From the NCBI RefSeq assembly GCF_022682495.2, contig NC_071392.1:134725318-134789317 (forward strand): a stretch of 64,000 bases of DNA. Reading direction: 5' to 3'. This document shows, one piece after another, positions 11,448 to 23,187 of this stretch. Source of the DNA: Desmodus rotundus (taxonomy: Eukaryota > Chordata > Mammalia > Chiroptera > Phyllostomidae). The notes beneath the pieces were generated by a model. It did no database searches. It worked only from the letters and a program-made list of their open reading frames with translations, and was not told the DNA's origin. The translations under genes were made by a program, and so were the position numbers. Numbering within the stretch: position 1 is the stretch's first letter; every line of letters starts with the position of its first letter.

Positions 11448-13905
11448 ATTTCAGATAAAATTTTGTTCTAATATGGGTGTAAGTATCTTGCATATGAGAG
11501 AATATGGACAGTAGGTCTGAGTTTGTTAACATTTCAGGATTAATTTAGGTTTGGAGTAGCTTATGTTAATATTATTATTTTCTATGGAAATTTTAGAACT
11601 TTATAGAACTTTTCATTGATTTTATTTCTGGTTTTCCTCCCTGTTGAGTCCTTGTACAATTGTAAAGTAGATACAAAATTACATTCTGGACAGTTGAGCA
11701 GTTGTTCAAGAATCACAGCTGAAAGGAAAAGAACTTCTTTACTGAGTCTCATTCATTTAAAGAAAAACTAGAAGTATCTAAGGGTCCAAGTAGAGAAACC
11801 TGTATTTATCAATTTTCTAATCTGGAGACCACATGGTATCCCAATCTACTGTTTTCTTCTTCTGACACTCTTAACTTAGTACATATTGCAACCATACTAA
11901 CAAGGGTGGGTCATTTAAATAATTGGCGGTTTGGAAAAGATGAAGAGACATCTCTGATTTCCTTTTCTCTGGAAATGAAATTGTGTGTAATATTTGTATT
12001 GTGGACATTGGGGCTTCACTTTATTAAATTTTCCTACTTTAACTGGCTCAAAACATGTGATAGTCTAGGAAATTATCATCTTGCAAAATACATGAAGTTT
12101 TAAATTTTTTTAAGTCAGCACAAGTAGGCATCTTTTATTGTAAAAAATATTGTGTTTGCACATCTCTGTGTGTGTGTTACTATCTGTCCATATTCACAAG
12201 CTTCCTGAAGACCATATATGTCCTTACCCTGGATAGAAGGAATTTTTAGCTCAAGGTAATAAATATCTAATTTTCAGGATTAAAATGGAAGAGGCATCTC
12301 TCTCTTCTATTATTTCCAGCTTTTGCTTCTACAAAACACAAAGCACATATCTTCAAAACCACAGTTAAAATACCTTTAAAATAGTATTTTTGGAGCAGTG
12401 AATCTATGTGAAACTTCTTTAAGATATTTGTGAAGACAGCCATGAAAATCCTTAACATTATATGTATTGGTTCTGCCCCACCCCCTTTCTTCTCAAAGAT
12501 CTTTAGGTTAATGCCACTGAAAATAGGTCAATTTATTGTTTGAGAAATAGTGGAAAATAGCTAAAGCAAATACCAGATATTAGCCCCAAACATGGGGATC
12601 TTCTGAGGAAGGAAGAAAGTAGAAAATTTTATATTATCCTATTTCCATGAGAAAACTAGAACACAGGCCCCAAAACTTACCATGCAGGCTCTTGGTTTTG
12701 ATGAGACAACCAAAAGAACAGGTCTTTCCTGGAACCTGCTTCTTATGTTACTCACTAAGATTAACAGCCTCTCCATGAATTTCTATCTGTGGCTCAGCAT
12801 TTAAACATGTGCTAAAACCAAGTTCTGTGTCCTCACTCTCACAGACTACTGTGTGAGTGATTATAAGTCCAGGTATGGAAGGGCAATGCACATGAGAAAA
12901 AAAGGCTAGATTTGAAATTTATGTTTGTTTAATGCCACATGTTCCGAAATGATTTCTGGGATATTTCAAAAGTGTTCGCTACAGATATTAATCTCTGTGA
13001 CCATGTCTGAAGCATTTCATCACTGGGGAACAGCTGAAAGTAGTTGATGGTGCTTCATGTGGGCCACATGCAGTGCTGTGGTATGGTCAGAGGAGGAAAG
13101 TTTGCCAGAGACTCATAAAATCATGAGGAGAAATTTCTGAATCTTTTCTTATTTTTGAGCTTGGTTGTATGACTGCAATTGTTAAGCTCAAGGTTAGTAT
13201 TTTTCCCCAAAACTAAGGTTTGGGGAGGATGGTGGCGATAAGTCCACACAGGGAGTGAAGATAGATGCACTTTTCATGGGAACATCCAGTACCATCTGTT
13301 TACCAGGAGTACCTTTATTACCTAATGCATGCTGCTTCAGCAAACTTTTTTCCAGATTGTGTTTTCCTAGAAGTAGAGTATCATATAAAACATCACCCAA
13401 AACAAAGAAGAAATATAGTATGCATAGGAGAGAGATCATGGCTATTGAATTTCAAATGGATTCAAGTATCTCTCTATGGGAGAAAACCTCTTGTTTTATA
13501 TAATTAAGAATAGCAGTTAGTTGGTTAATCTAAATATTTGATTTTGGGGAGTGATCATAAAAATGAGACATACATACCTCTTATATTTTTATTTAACTTA
13601 AAGCATACAGCCATGTACTCATTTACTGGTCTTTTGATGTAGAGCCAAGCCTTTACTTTGAATGTATGGTAATTGGTTGGCATTCTGCTTTGCCTTTCTT
13701 GCAAAATATTTATCTTTTGCAATTTCTGGTTTATATTTCTCTAAAGCAGAGTAAGAACTGAAAGAAATTGGGGTGATGAATCATATTTTATATTTTGTAT
13801 GATTCATACTGTAACCCAGCTTTAATTGTTTCAGCCACACCTAATTTGTCACCTTTATTTAGTATTTTCAAAGTATTAAACTGAGTGTATATAGATACAA
13901 TGCTT
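11448..13905. other. Low-copy AT-rich DNA, no gene seen
   Basis: About 2.5 kb between L1 and HAL1 insertions. The open frames are short and show no recognisable protein. I do not see a clear interspersed repeat. It may contain old relics too diverged to recognise by eye. Confidence 0.5.
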
Positions 13906-15288
13906 TAATTTTTTAAGTATATTTTATTGATTATACTATTAGAGTTTTTTCAATTATTCCCCTTTATCACCCCTCTGCTCTGCACCTCCCAGCCCTTCAG
14001 CATTCCCCCACTTAGTTCATGTTCATGGGTTATACATATAAGTTCTTTGACTTCTCTGTTTCCTAAAGCATTCTTAACTTCTTCCTGTCTATTTTATGCC
14101 TACCAATTGTGCTTCTTATTCCCTGTACCTTTCACCCCAATTCTTCCCCTCCCCCTGAAAACCCTCAATGTGATGTCCATTTCTCTGATTCTGTTCCTGT
14201 TTAGTTGTGTGCTTAGTATTTGTTTTTGTGGTTTGTTTGTATTTTTTAGGTTCAGTTGTTGATAGTTGTGTTTGTTGTCATTTTATTGTTCATAGTTTTT
14301 GATCTTGTCCAATTTCTTAGATAAGTCCATTTTACATTTCATATAATAAGGGCTTGGTGATGATTAACTTCTTTAACTTGACCTTATCTGGGAAGCACTT
14401 TATCTGCCCTTCCATTCTAAATGATAGCTTTGCTGGATAGAGTAATCTTGGATGTAGATCCTTGCCTTTCAGGACTTCAAATACTTCTTTCCTGCCCCTT
14501 TCTTGCCTGTAAGGTTTCTTTTGAGAAATCATCTGATAGTTTTATGGGAACTCCTTTGTAGGTAACTCTTGTTACCTTTCCTCTTGTTGCTTTTAAGATT
14601 TTCTCTTTATCTTTAACCTTGGATCATGTAACTACAATGTGCCTTGATGTGTGCTTCCTTGGATCCAACGTCTTTGGGACTCTGAGCTTCCTGGACTTCC
14701 TGGAAATCTATTTCCTTCACCAGACTGGGGAAGTCTTCCTTCATTATTTGTTTAAATAAATTTTCAATTTTTTGCTGTTGTTCTTCTCCTTCTGGCACCC
14801 CTATAAGTCGGATACTGGAATGTTTAAAGTTGTCCCAGAGGTTCCTAAGATTCCCTTCATGTTTTTGAATTCTTGTTTCCTCATTTTGACCTGGATGTAT
14901 GTTTATTTCTTCCTTTTGTTTCAAATCATTGAGTTGAGTTCTGGTTTCCTTCCTGTCACTGTAGGTTCCCTGAATATTTCGCTTTATTTCACTTTGGGTA
15001 GTCCTCATTTGTTCTTTATTTTGCTACCAAGCTCAATCAGTTCTGTGAGCATCTTGATTACTAATGTTTTGAATTCCACATTACATAGGTTGGCCATCTC
15101 TTCATTGCTTAGCTCTTTCCCTGGAGTTTTGCTGAGTTCTTTCATTTGGGCCATATTTCTTTGTCTCAGTGCACCTGTTAAGTTGTAAGGGGGTGGGGTC
15201 TTAGGTATTCACCAGGGCAGGGCAACCCTCTTTGCTGTGTTGCGCACCTGTCGGTGGGGGAGGTGTCAGAGAGGGAACATTGCAGCTC
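13906..15288 (-). mobile_element. HAL1 element, degenerate, joined to L1
   Basis: A second HAL1 on the minus strand: A-rich tail at 13906, the same 3' UTR as 487-886, then an ORF1 remnant (15154 down to about 14325) broken into pieces at 14332-14532 and 14613-15008, then part of the 5' UTR. At about 15288 the HAL1 5' UTR stops and L1 ORF2 sequence in the same orientation begins with no tail between them. The ORF1 remnant keeps the RRM-like SSIRLIGVPEGEEQQQ segment. Confidence 0.8.
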
Positions 15289-16550
15289 ATTGTATTTCTA
15301 TGGTATCAGTTGAAATCTGTCCTTTTTAATTTCTTATTGTGTTTATTTGGATGCTCTCTCTTTTTTTCTTGATGAGCCTACTTAAAGGATTGTCAATTTT
15401 GTTTATCTTTTCAAAGATCCAGCTACTGGATTCATTGATCCTTAGAATTGTGCTTTTAGTCTCTATGTCATTTAATTCTGCTCTGATCTTGGTTATTTCC
15501 TTCCTTCTGCTTGCGCTATGCTGTCTTTGTTGTTGTTCCTCGATTTCCAATTGGTGTAGGGTTAGGTTTTTTTTGAAATGTTTCTATCCTTTTAAGGTAG
15601 GCCTGTATTGCTATGAACTTCCCTCTCAGGACTGCCTTTGCTGTGTCCCATAGGTTTTTGGTCATTGTGAGTTCATTTTCATTTGTTTCCAGAAATTTTT
15701 TGATTTCTTCCCTAATCACATTCTCGACACATTCATTGTTTAATAGCATGCTATTCAGTCTCCATGATTTTGAGTGTTTTGGGTTTTTTCCTTGGGTTTG
15801 GTTTCTAGTTTCAGTCCCTTGTGGTTGGAGAAAATGCTTGATATGATTTCAATTTTCTTAAATTTGTTGGGGCTTGCTTTGTGTTATCATGTAGTCTGTC
15901 TTTGAAAATGTTCCATGTACACTTGAAAGGAATGTGTATTTTGCTTCTTTGGGATGAAAAGCTCTACATATATCAGTTAAGTCCATTTCATCTAGGGCAT
16001 TGTTAAGTGACACAAAATTCTTCTTGATATTTTGTTTGGAAGATCTTTCCACTTTTGACAGTGGGGTGTTAAAGTCTCCTACTATAATTGTGTTGCTGTC
16101 AATATCTTTCTTGAAGCCCTTCAAGATTTTCTTTATGTACTTGGGGGCTCCTATGTTGGATGCGTATATACTTACATTGTTTGTGTCTTCTTGATGGATT
16201 CTTCCTTTGAGTATTATGAAGTGGCCTTCAGGGTCTCTCTTTATGGCCCTTCTTTTGAAGTCTATTTTGTCTGATATGGGTATTGTTAGCCCTGCTTTTT
16301 TTTCCTGTCCATTTGCTTGGAATATTTGTTTCTATCCCTTTACTTTCAGTTTGTGTAGGTCTTTTGTCCTAGATGGGTCTCTTGTAGGCAGTATATGTGT
16401 GGGTCATGTTTTCTTATCCATTCAGCTATTCTATGTCTTTTGATTGGAGCATTTATTCCCTTTACATTTAAGGTTATTATTGATAGGTATTTATTCATTG
16501 CCTTTTTTTCATACCTGTGTTCTTCTCCCTTGCACTTTCCTTTCCTTTCT

Positions 16551-17472
16551 TTAAACCAGTCCTTTTAGCATCTCTTGCAGAGTTAGTTAGATGGGGGAGT
16601 ATTCTTTTAGACTGCTTTTGTCTGGGAAAGTCCTTGTTTGGCCTTCTATCTTGATTGAGAGCCGTGTTGGGTAAAGTCGCCTTGTTTGCAGGCCTCTGGT
16701 TCACATTACTTGGAATATTTTTTGCCATTCTCTTCTGGCTTGGAGCATTTCCATTGAGAAGTCAGTTGCTAACCCTATTGGGGCTCCCTTGTATGCTACT
16801 TCCTTTTTCTCCCTTGCTGCCTTTAAGATCCTCTCTTTGTCTTGGAATTTTGCCATTTTAATTATGCTGTGTCTTGCAGTGGGTCTCTTTGGGTTCCTCT
16901 TGCTTGGGACTCTCTGTGTTTCCTGGATTTGGGTGACTTTTTCTCTCCTCAGATTAGGGAAATTTTCCATCATTACTTTTTCAAACAGGTTTTCTATCCC
17001 TTGCTCTTCTTCTTCTCCTTCTGGTATTCCTATTATACGGATATTGGTACGATTCATGTTGTCTGGCATTTCCCTTATTACCTTTTCATTCTTTCTGAGC
17101 CTCTTTTCCTTTTCTTGCTCTTGCTTTGGGTGTTTTTTGCTACTTTGTCTTCCACCTCACTGATCCTATCCTCTACTTCATCAAGTCTACTTGTGATTAC
17201 TTCCACTGTGTTCTTCAGTTCAGAAATTGTATTCTTCATTTCCTCCTGGCCCTTCTTCATAGTTTCTATTTCCTTTTTCATGTTGATATAGTTTTCAATG
17301 AGGTCATTGTAGTTTCCCTGTAGTTTCTGGAAGTTCTCTGTGAGCTCAGTGAGCTTCCTTATAACCATTGCTTTGAACTATCTGATAGTTGAGTTGCCTC
17401 TTTTTCAGTTAGCATTGTTTCTGAGGCTTCTTCCTTTCCTTTCATTTGAGGGTTGTTTCTTTGTCTTCCCAT
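16551..17472 (-). pseudogene. L1 ORF1, frameshifted
   Basis: The ATG equivalent is at 17470-17472 and the stop at 16551-16553. At 922 bp it is 11 bp shorter than the intact 933-bp ORF, so it holds indels. It is open in two pieces: 17078-17368 (N-terminal coiled-coil part) and 16701-17069 (RRM-like and C-terminal parts). Confidence 0.8.
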
Positions 17473-17684
17473 TGTTTGTTGACTTTTCTTGTTAGCCTCT
17501 GCTTCTTAAATTGATCTGTTCTGACTCCCTGGCTTTATCGTATGAACTTCTATGGTAGAATGCCAATGGGATTCAGTGGTGCTGTCTCCTTAATCTGCTG
17601 CACTCACTGATCTTGAGCTGATGTTTATTGGTCTAACAGGGTCTAACTCTTGTCTTTTCAGAGCTCCAGGTTTTATTGTCTCAC

Positions 17685-19243
17685 CTGTGGGAAAAGTAGA
17701 AAGAAGATTAAAAAAATGAGAATGGGAGGAGGGAAAAGGGGAATTGAGAAAGAATCATTGGAAGGAAGGAAGGAAGAAAGGAAGGAGCAAAGGTAGGAAG
17801 GAAGGAAGAAGGAATAAAAAAAGATCAGAAGAAAGATAAAAAGAAGGGATTTTAACAAAAATTAAAATAAATAAATAAAAGATGGCAGGAGGATGGAATC
17901 AAAAAGTAAAGGATGGAAGGAAGAAGGAATAAAAAAAGAAAGAAGTACAGAAAGAAAGAAGGAATTTAGGGGAAAGGAGAGAAAAAAAAAGAGAGAAAAA
18001 ATATGCTGGCTTTAAACTGGTCAGGTTAGTTCTGCTGGTGTTCCTGTCTGTGACAAGGGAGTGTCTGGTTGGAGGGATTGGTTTCACTTTTCTCCTTTCT
18101 TGAGCCACAATCTTCACTGTTGTTCAGCCTCCAGTCCAGTTCCTCCGGGTCCTTCTGCTCCCCACTACGCCTTTAGTTCACCACTTGTACTGTTCTTGAG
18201 GTGCACCAATTAGGGGCAACTCACAGGCCACCTTCTTGCTCTTTGCTGTCTTAGATACTAGGGGCTGTTGGTGCTCCTTTGGAGTAGTTCATCCCCCTAC
18301 TGGGTCAAGTCTTTCTGTGAACTGCAGTCTCCCCTAGCCCTGCAGCTCCCCTCTGCTGGGTGTTCTGCCTTCCTCCTAGAGTGCCAGTAGTCCCTGCAGG
18401 GCTCTGTGTGCAGGGGCTAGGTGGGAGTTTTTCTGAACTGGTGTTTTTTGGTGTGGTCGCCCACATGCAGCCAGGCTGTTGATCCCGTTGGGTAGCTGAT
18501 CCCCGGCTTTGGGTCTTTGTGTGGGGCAGGCAGCCACTGATCCTGGTGCACACCCACCAGGGTCTCAGGTGTAGGGGCCCACTCGCGGTTTCAGGTGTGA
18601 GTGCCCAGGGCATTGATTGAGGTGCACACCCACCCAGGTGCTTTGGGTCTGTGTGCCAGGCAGTGGAGCCACTGATTTTGATGCACACTGATCCCAGGCT
18701 TTGTGTGTGTTGTCCAGGGGCAGCTACAGGGGCAGCCGGCCATGGATCAGGTTGTGTGCCCACCCGGGGTTTCAGGTGTGAGCTCCAGGCCACTGATTGT
18801 GGTATGCGCCCTCTGGGGCACTTTGGGTCAGTGCGCCCAGGCAGCTGGTCTGCTGATCAGGGTGCCTTCCTACTAGGGATTTCAGTTGTGGGCCCCCAAT
18901 CCTCTGATGTGGGTGGGTGCCAACCAGACTTCAGGTATGTGCTGGGCTGCTTATCCCAAATTCACAGTCCAGGGCCATAAGGGGTAGGGGCCCTAGAGTC
19001 TATAGCTGCTGAGGTGAGTTCTCTAACTAGCCGCTGAGTGCCTCTATTTTCTCTTTTTCTTTTTGAGAAATTCTTCCTATTCACGCCCCCCTGGTCCAAA
19101 CAAGCACCTGGCCTCTCACACAGCCCAGCCTGGCTCTCTCCCAAGAATCCTATAGCAGATCCTGCACCCCAGCCAGGGGCTTCAAGTCGCCCTGTTCCCG
19201 TGCTGGTCCCAGGGACCTTATTGTCCTTAAACACTCTTCTTAC
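17685..19243 (-). other. Putative L1 5'-UTR intron (retained)
   Basis: A 1559-bp block on the minus strand. It starts with GTAAGAAGAG after GATCAGTTG and ends in a pyrimidine tract closing with CCCACAG, followed by GTGAGAC. The 3' part (plus 17690-18000) is purine-rich on the plus strand, so it is a pyrimidine tract in L1 sense. The 5' part (18100-19240) is GC-richer. This block is missing at the same bases in the L1 at 2052-7918. Confidence 0.7.
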
Positions 19244-19363
19244 CAACTGATCTTTCAATGTCCTCTATCTTTGGTCTCCGATCTTCATATATGCTGGAAT
19301 ATTGTTGGCTGTTCGCTCTGTTCCTTAGATCAGCTAGGTGTTTCACTGGTGCCGAGGGGAAGT

Positions 19364-19530
19364 CAAGATATCAAAACTCACTTTCTATTCTTGTTATTGC
19401 AGTGAACACTAATTCATCCTCTTAGTGATATGTTTTCCTCAGGAGAAGAATCTCCAAAATAACACTGGGGACACAGCCCTGGGACCAAAATTGCGAATAT
19501 CAAAACTCTCCTAAGCGAAGGAATTAAAAA
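19364..19530. other. Non-L1 spacer with 12-bp direct repeats
   Basis: A 167-bp stretch between two L1 copies, not matching L1. ATATCAAAACTC occurs exactly twice, at 19368-19379 and 19497-19508. It could be a target-site duplication around a small old insertion, or a short duplication. No gene is seen. Confidence 0.5.
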
Positions 19531-20127
19531 GCTCTTCCTTAAAATCTTTGTAGAATTCTCCTGTGAAACCATCTGGTCCAGGGCTTTTGTGTGTTGGGAG
19601 TTTTTTGATGACTGCTTCAATTTCATCTGCTATTATTGCTCTGTTCAGGTTTTCTGCTTCTTCTTCATTCAGTTTCGGAAGATTATATTTTTCTAGAAAT
19701 GTGTCCATTTCACCTAGGTTTTCAAATTTCTTGGCATAGAGTTCTTCGTAGTAATTTCTTACAATCCTTTGTATTTCTATGGTATGAGTTGTAATCTCTC
19801 CTCTTTCATTTCTAATTGTGTTTATTTGGGTCCTCTCTCTTTTTTTCTTGATAAGTCTGCTTAAAGTGTTTTTTATTTTGTTTATCTTTCAAAGAACCGG
19901 CTCCTGGATTTATTGATCCTTAGAATTGTGCTTGTAGCCTCTATGTCTTTTAATTCTCCTCTGATGTTGGTTTTTTCCTTCCTTCTACTTGCTCTGGGCT
20001 GTCTTTGTTGTTGTCCTTCGAGGTCTTGTAGGTGTAGGGTTAGGTTGTTTATTTGAAATGTTTCTATGCTTTTAAGGTAGGCCTGTATTGCTATGAACTT
20101 CCCTCTCAGGACTGCCTTTAGTGTGTC

Positions 20128-20433
20128 TCATACATTTTGGATTGTTGTGTGTTCATTTTCACTAATTTCCAGAATCTTTTTAATTTCTTCTCTAATCTCA
20201 TTCTTGACACATTCATTATTTAATGGCATGCTACTCAATCTCCATAATTTTGAGTGTTTTGGTGTTTTTTCCTTGATGTTGGTTTCTAGATTCAGTTTCT
20301 TGTGGTGAGAAAAAATGATCTCTGTGAGCTCATTGAGCTTCCTTATAACCATTGCCTTGAATTCAATGTCTGATATTTCATTTGCCTCTATTTCTTTTAG
20401 CATTCTTTCTGAGGCTTCCTCTTTTCCTTTCAT
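20128..20433 (-). pseudogene. Chimeric frame: L1 ORF1 N-terminus fused in frame to ORF2 endonuclease part
   Basis: A 101-codon open frame. The first 39 residues are ORF1 N-terminus (MKGKEEASERMLKEIEANEI onward). The rest is ORF2 sequence from the endonuclease region, which in the intact element follows the SDH motif (HKKLNLETNIKEK). The join at about 20317 results from an internal deletion. It cannot encode a working enzyme, since the catalytic endonuclease residues before this point are gone. Confidence 0.6.
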
Positions 20434-20620
20434 TTGGGGCCTCTTTGTCTTTCCATTGTTTGTGAGACTCTTCTTGCTAGCCTCTGCTTCTTAAGTTGAT
20501 CTGTTCTGACTCCATTGGTTTATGGTGTGAACTTCTATGGTACCATACCTGTGCGATTCAGTGGTGCAGTCTCCTTGATCTCTTGAGCTTGCTGGTGTTA
20601 GGCTGTCATTTATGTTGGCT

Positions 20621-21726
20621 CTGTGTATGTCTTTGGGTTTTGATTGTTGTTGGGTCTTTCTTTGGTGGGTCCTTCCCACCAACTGGTTAACTGAGCATCA
20701 CTCTGTCTACCACCTCTTGTATTCTGTTGTGCAGGTTTTGGTAGGTAGTGTTGTAAATGCTTCTTCCTTGTGTACAATGTTTTGAGGATTTTCTCTTGCT
20801 CTTGTTCAGTTTTTTGTTTTGAGTAATTATTTCACCATTTAGATGTATTTCTAGATATTTCCTGGGTCGAGTTATTGTGACCTCCATTCCCTCCTTCATG
20901 TCCTTCTGTTCTTATCTGTTGGTGGTTCCTTTGTTTGTTCATTTCCTGTTCCTGGAGGTATCCTGGTGTTCAGAGCTTCTACCTATACTTTTTTGTGATC
21001 AGTTGAAGGGGGAAGGCTATATGGTTTAAGACATCAGGAGTATATTGTATGATATTTAATGTGCCAACCCATAGAGAAGAGATAGGTGATCCTTTGGACT
21101 TGTATAGTGTTAACTGTGATATTTCACTTAACTAGCCATTTTTCACAAAGGGTGGAAAGAAGATAAGACTCTTCTTGGTGGGGGAAGGATTGTGAGTTGG
21201 ATGTAGGAAGCTTTGAGCTTGTGGGAGATCAGATTATGAGGTAAATTGAGAGTTAAGATAGAAAATAGGTGTAATGTATGAGACAATAGAGTTAACCACA
21301 ACAGTAATAAAGTTCAGGAAACAGTGAAGTGGGCTAAGATCTGTGTGGGGTGTTGTGTAGTATTTACAGATGTATGGAACAGCAATTGTTTACAATACAA
21401 ATAGAGCAACAATTGTATGACAGAATCTGTTATCTGGATAACAAGAATAAGAAGTATACGACCTAGAGTGGTGTCCTAATTGAACACAAGTGTAGTAAAA
21501 GACAGTAAGAAAGAACAAGTGGAACTAGTCAAACAATGCAATTTAACCAACCAATTGAAGAAGACTAAACAGAAAGAAGAGAAATACAAAAATACTCATA
21601 AAATGAAAGATGTAAGAATAATGCAAAAACAATAATACAAATATACAATAACTTGCATGTTCTGTAGAGTAGCAAAGTGAAGTTTGTCTCACTGTCTCAG
21701 TTGTTGGGATGACCCCCTTTGGGTAC
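20621..21726 (-). other. Extra 1.1-kb 5'-UTR block absent from newer L1 copies
   Basis: In this copy, sequence equivalent to the 5' UTR just upstream of ORF1 is separated from the new-type part by 1106 bp. In L1-sense the block starts GTACCC right after GAGTT and ends in ACACAG right before AGCC. In the 54341 copy the flanking sequences are adjacent. The outer part resembles the old-type L1 5' UTR (42060-42300). It has no strong pyrimidine tract, so loss by splicing is less certain than for the other block. Confidence 0.4.
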
Positions 21727-21766
21727 AACTCTGGTCTTTTCATAGTTCCAAGTTTTATTGTCTCAC

Positions 21767-23019
21767 TTGTGGGAATTTAAAAAGAAAAAAGAAGGAAGAA
21801 AGAAGAGATAAAAAGAGAAAGAAAGGAAGAAGGAATAAGAAAAGAAAGAAAGAATGAGAGGAAGAAGGAGTTAAAAGAAAAAACAGAAAAAAAAAAAGAA
21901 AGAACTATTAAAAAAAAATTCCTGCTACTGGCTTCAATCTGGTAAGCCAGTTCTGCCAGTCTTTCTGGCTGCAGCAGGCTGAGTGGGGATTGGTTTCTCT
22001 TTTCTTCCTTCCTGATCTGCACTGGGCCAGCCTCCAACCCAGTTCCCCAGTTTGCCACTGGGACCCTAGTGCCCCTCTACACCCAGCCTAGGCCTTCAGT
22101 CCAGCAGTTGCGGTGTCCCTGAGGTGCACCAATTAGGGGCAATTCACACATCCACTTCTCACTCTTTGCTCTCCTAGATGCTAGGGACTCTCAGCACCCC
22201 CTCAGGCCAGTTTAGCCCCTCCACTGAGTGAAGTCTCTCTGGGGACTGCTGACTCACTGAGACCTGTAGTTATCCTCTCCATGGTCGTCTCTGTCTTCCT
22301 CCCAGAGAGCCAATCAGCCCTGCAGAGCAGGGGTGCCACCATGGCACCTGCTGTGGATGCAGGTGTGCACCTCCTTTGCTGCCTCCCCAGGGTTGCAGGC
22401 GTTGGGTGCGTAGTGCCTCTGCTTGGTGCGCTCCTTCCAGGGCCTGCAGATGTGGTGGGATGAGCAGCCTCTGGTCTCGCTGGTTCTGGTGCTCTCCCTG
22501 GGGCTATGGGTGTGAGTGTGGGCCCTTCCATGCTACCATGGGAGCACCATGCAGCTGGGTGGCGAGGAGGCCAATTTCTGCAGGAGAATTCCCCAAACAG
22601 CCGCCACATGTCTCTTTTTCACTTTTTCTTTTTGAAAATTTCCCCTGCTCAAGCCTGCTGTTCCATACAAGGGCCTGGCCTCTCACACAGCCCACCTCTC
22701 CAACTAGACTGGGGACTATCCAGGTCAGGGCCCAATGCTGCCCAACTTTCAAATCTCCTCAGTCAGTGTCCACAGTCTCCATGGGTGCTCATAGCCCTTG
22801 TGTGTTTGTCACTTTGTCCTTATTCCCTTCTCTGCAACTTCAAGCAACCAGGTCTTTCCTGGTGCTGCTCAAACCTTGTTTGGCAGGGGAGGGAGCCGTT
22901 GACCTAGTCTCTCCCAAGAACCCTATGGCAGACCCGGCGGGCACCAGACCTGAGGCTGTAGCTGACCTGGCCCCTGTGATGGCCCCAGGGACCTTATTGT
23001 CTGGAAGCACTCTCCTTAC
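21767..23019 (-). other. Putative L1 5'-UTR intron (retained, acceptor altered)
   Basis: A 1253-bp block equivalent to 54504-55870. The donor is GTAAGG after CAGACG (rc ending 23019). The acceptor region reads CCCACAAGTGAG instead of CCCACAGGTGAG, so the original AG is changed and only a shifted AG remains. Plus 21777-21915 is purine-rich (pyrimidine tract in L1 sense). Confidence 0.6.
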
Positions 23020-23187
23020 CGTCTGGTTTTTCAATGTCCTCTACAATTTTGGTGTCCAATCATCATATATGCTGGGGTACTGTTAGCTGTTCACTTCTAG
23101 TTCCTCAGATGATTGGCTAGGTGTTTCACCTGTGTGCAGGGGGAAGTGGACTCTGCTCCCACCTCTGTCACCGCCATCTTCTATCTC

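Larger units (their letters stand above)
15289..19363 (-). mobile_element. L1, 3'-truncated: ORF2 N-terminal part, ORF1, intron-bearing 5' UTR
   Basis: A minus-strand L1 holding the 5' part of ORF2 (start ATG rc of 16496-16498, endonuclease region, ends at 15289), a frameshifted ORF1 (16551-17472) and a long 5' UTR (17473-19363). It lacks the reverse transcriptase, 3' UTR and tail. A HAL1 3' end stands where they should be. The last 40 bp or so of the canonical 5' end, including the AAGATGG site, are also missing. The 5' UTR keeps the putative intron at 17685-19243, with donor GTAAG (rc ending 19243) and acceptor TTTTCCCACAG (rc of 17685-17695). Confidence 0.85.
19531..23178 (-). mobile_element. 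L1, rearranged: ORF2 part fused to ORF1 start, long 5' UTR
   Basis: A minus-strand L1 without a 3' end. It holds ORF2 from the reverse-transcriptase start to mid-endonuclease (19531 to about 20317). It then jumps to the first 45 or so codons of ORF1 (20318-20456), because most of ORF1 and the ORF2 start are deleted. The 5' UTR (20457-23178) is unusually long (2.7 kb). It contains sequence homologous to the old-type L1 at 42060-42300, then the new-type intron-bearing part with AAGATGGCGGTG at the very 5' end (rc near 23167-23178). Confidence 0.8.

Noticed and set aside
22376..23086. 236-codon plus-strand open frame
   Set aside because: It is antisense to the 5' UTR of a minus-strand L1 and the composition is that of a GC-rich spacer. 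No domain is seen.
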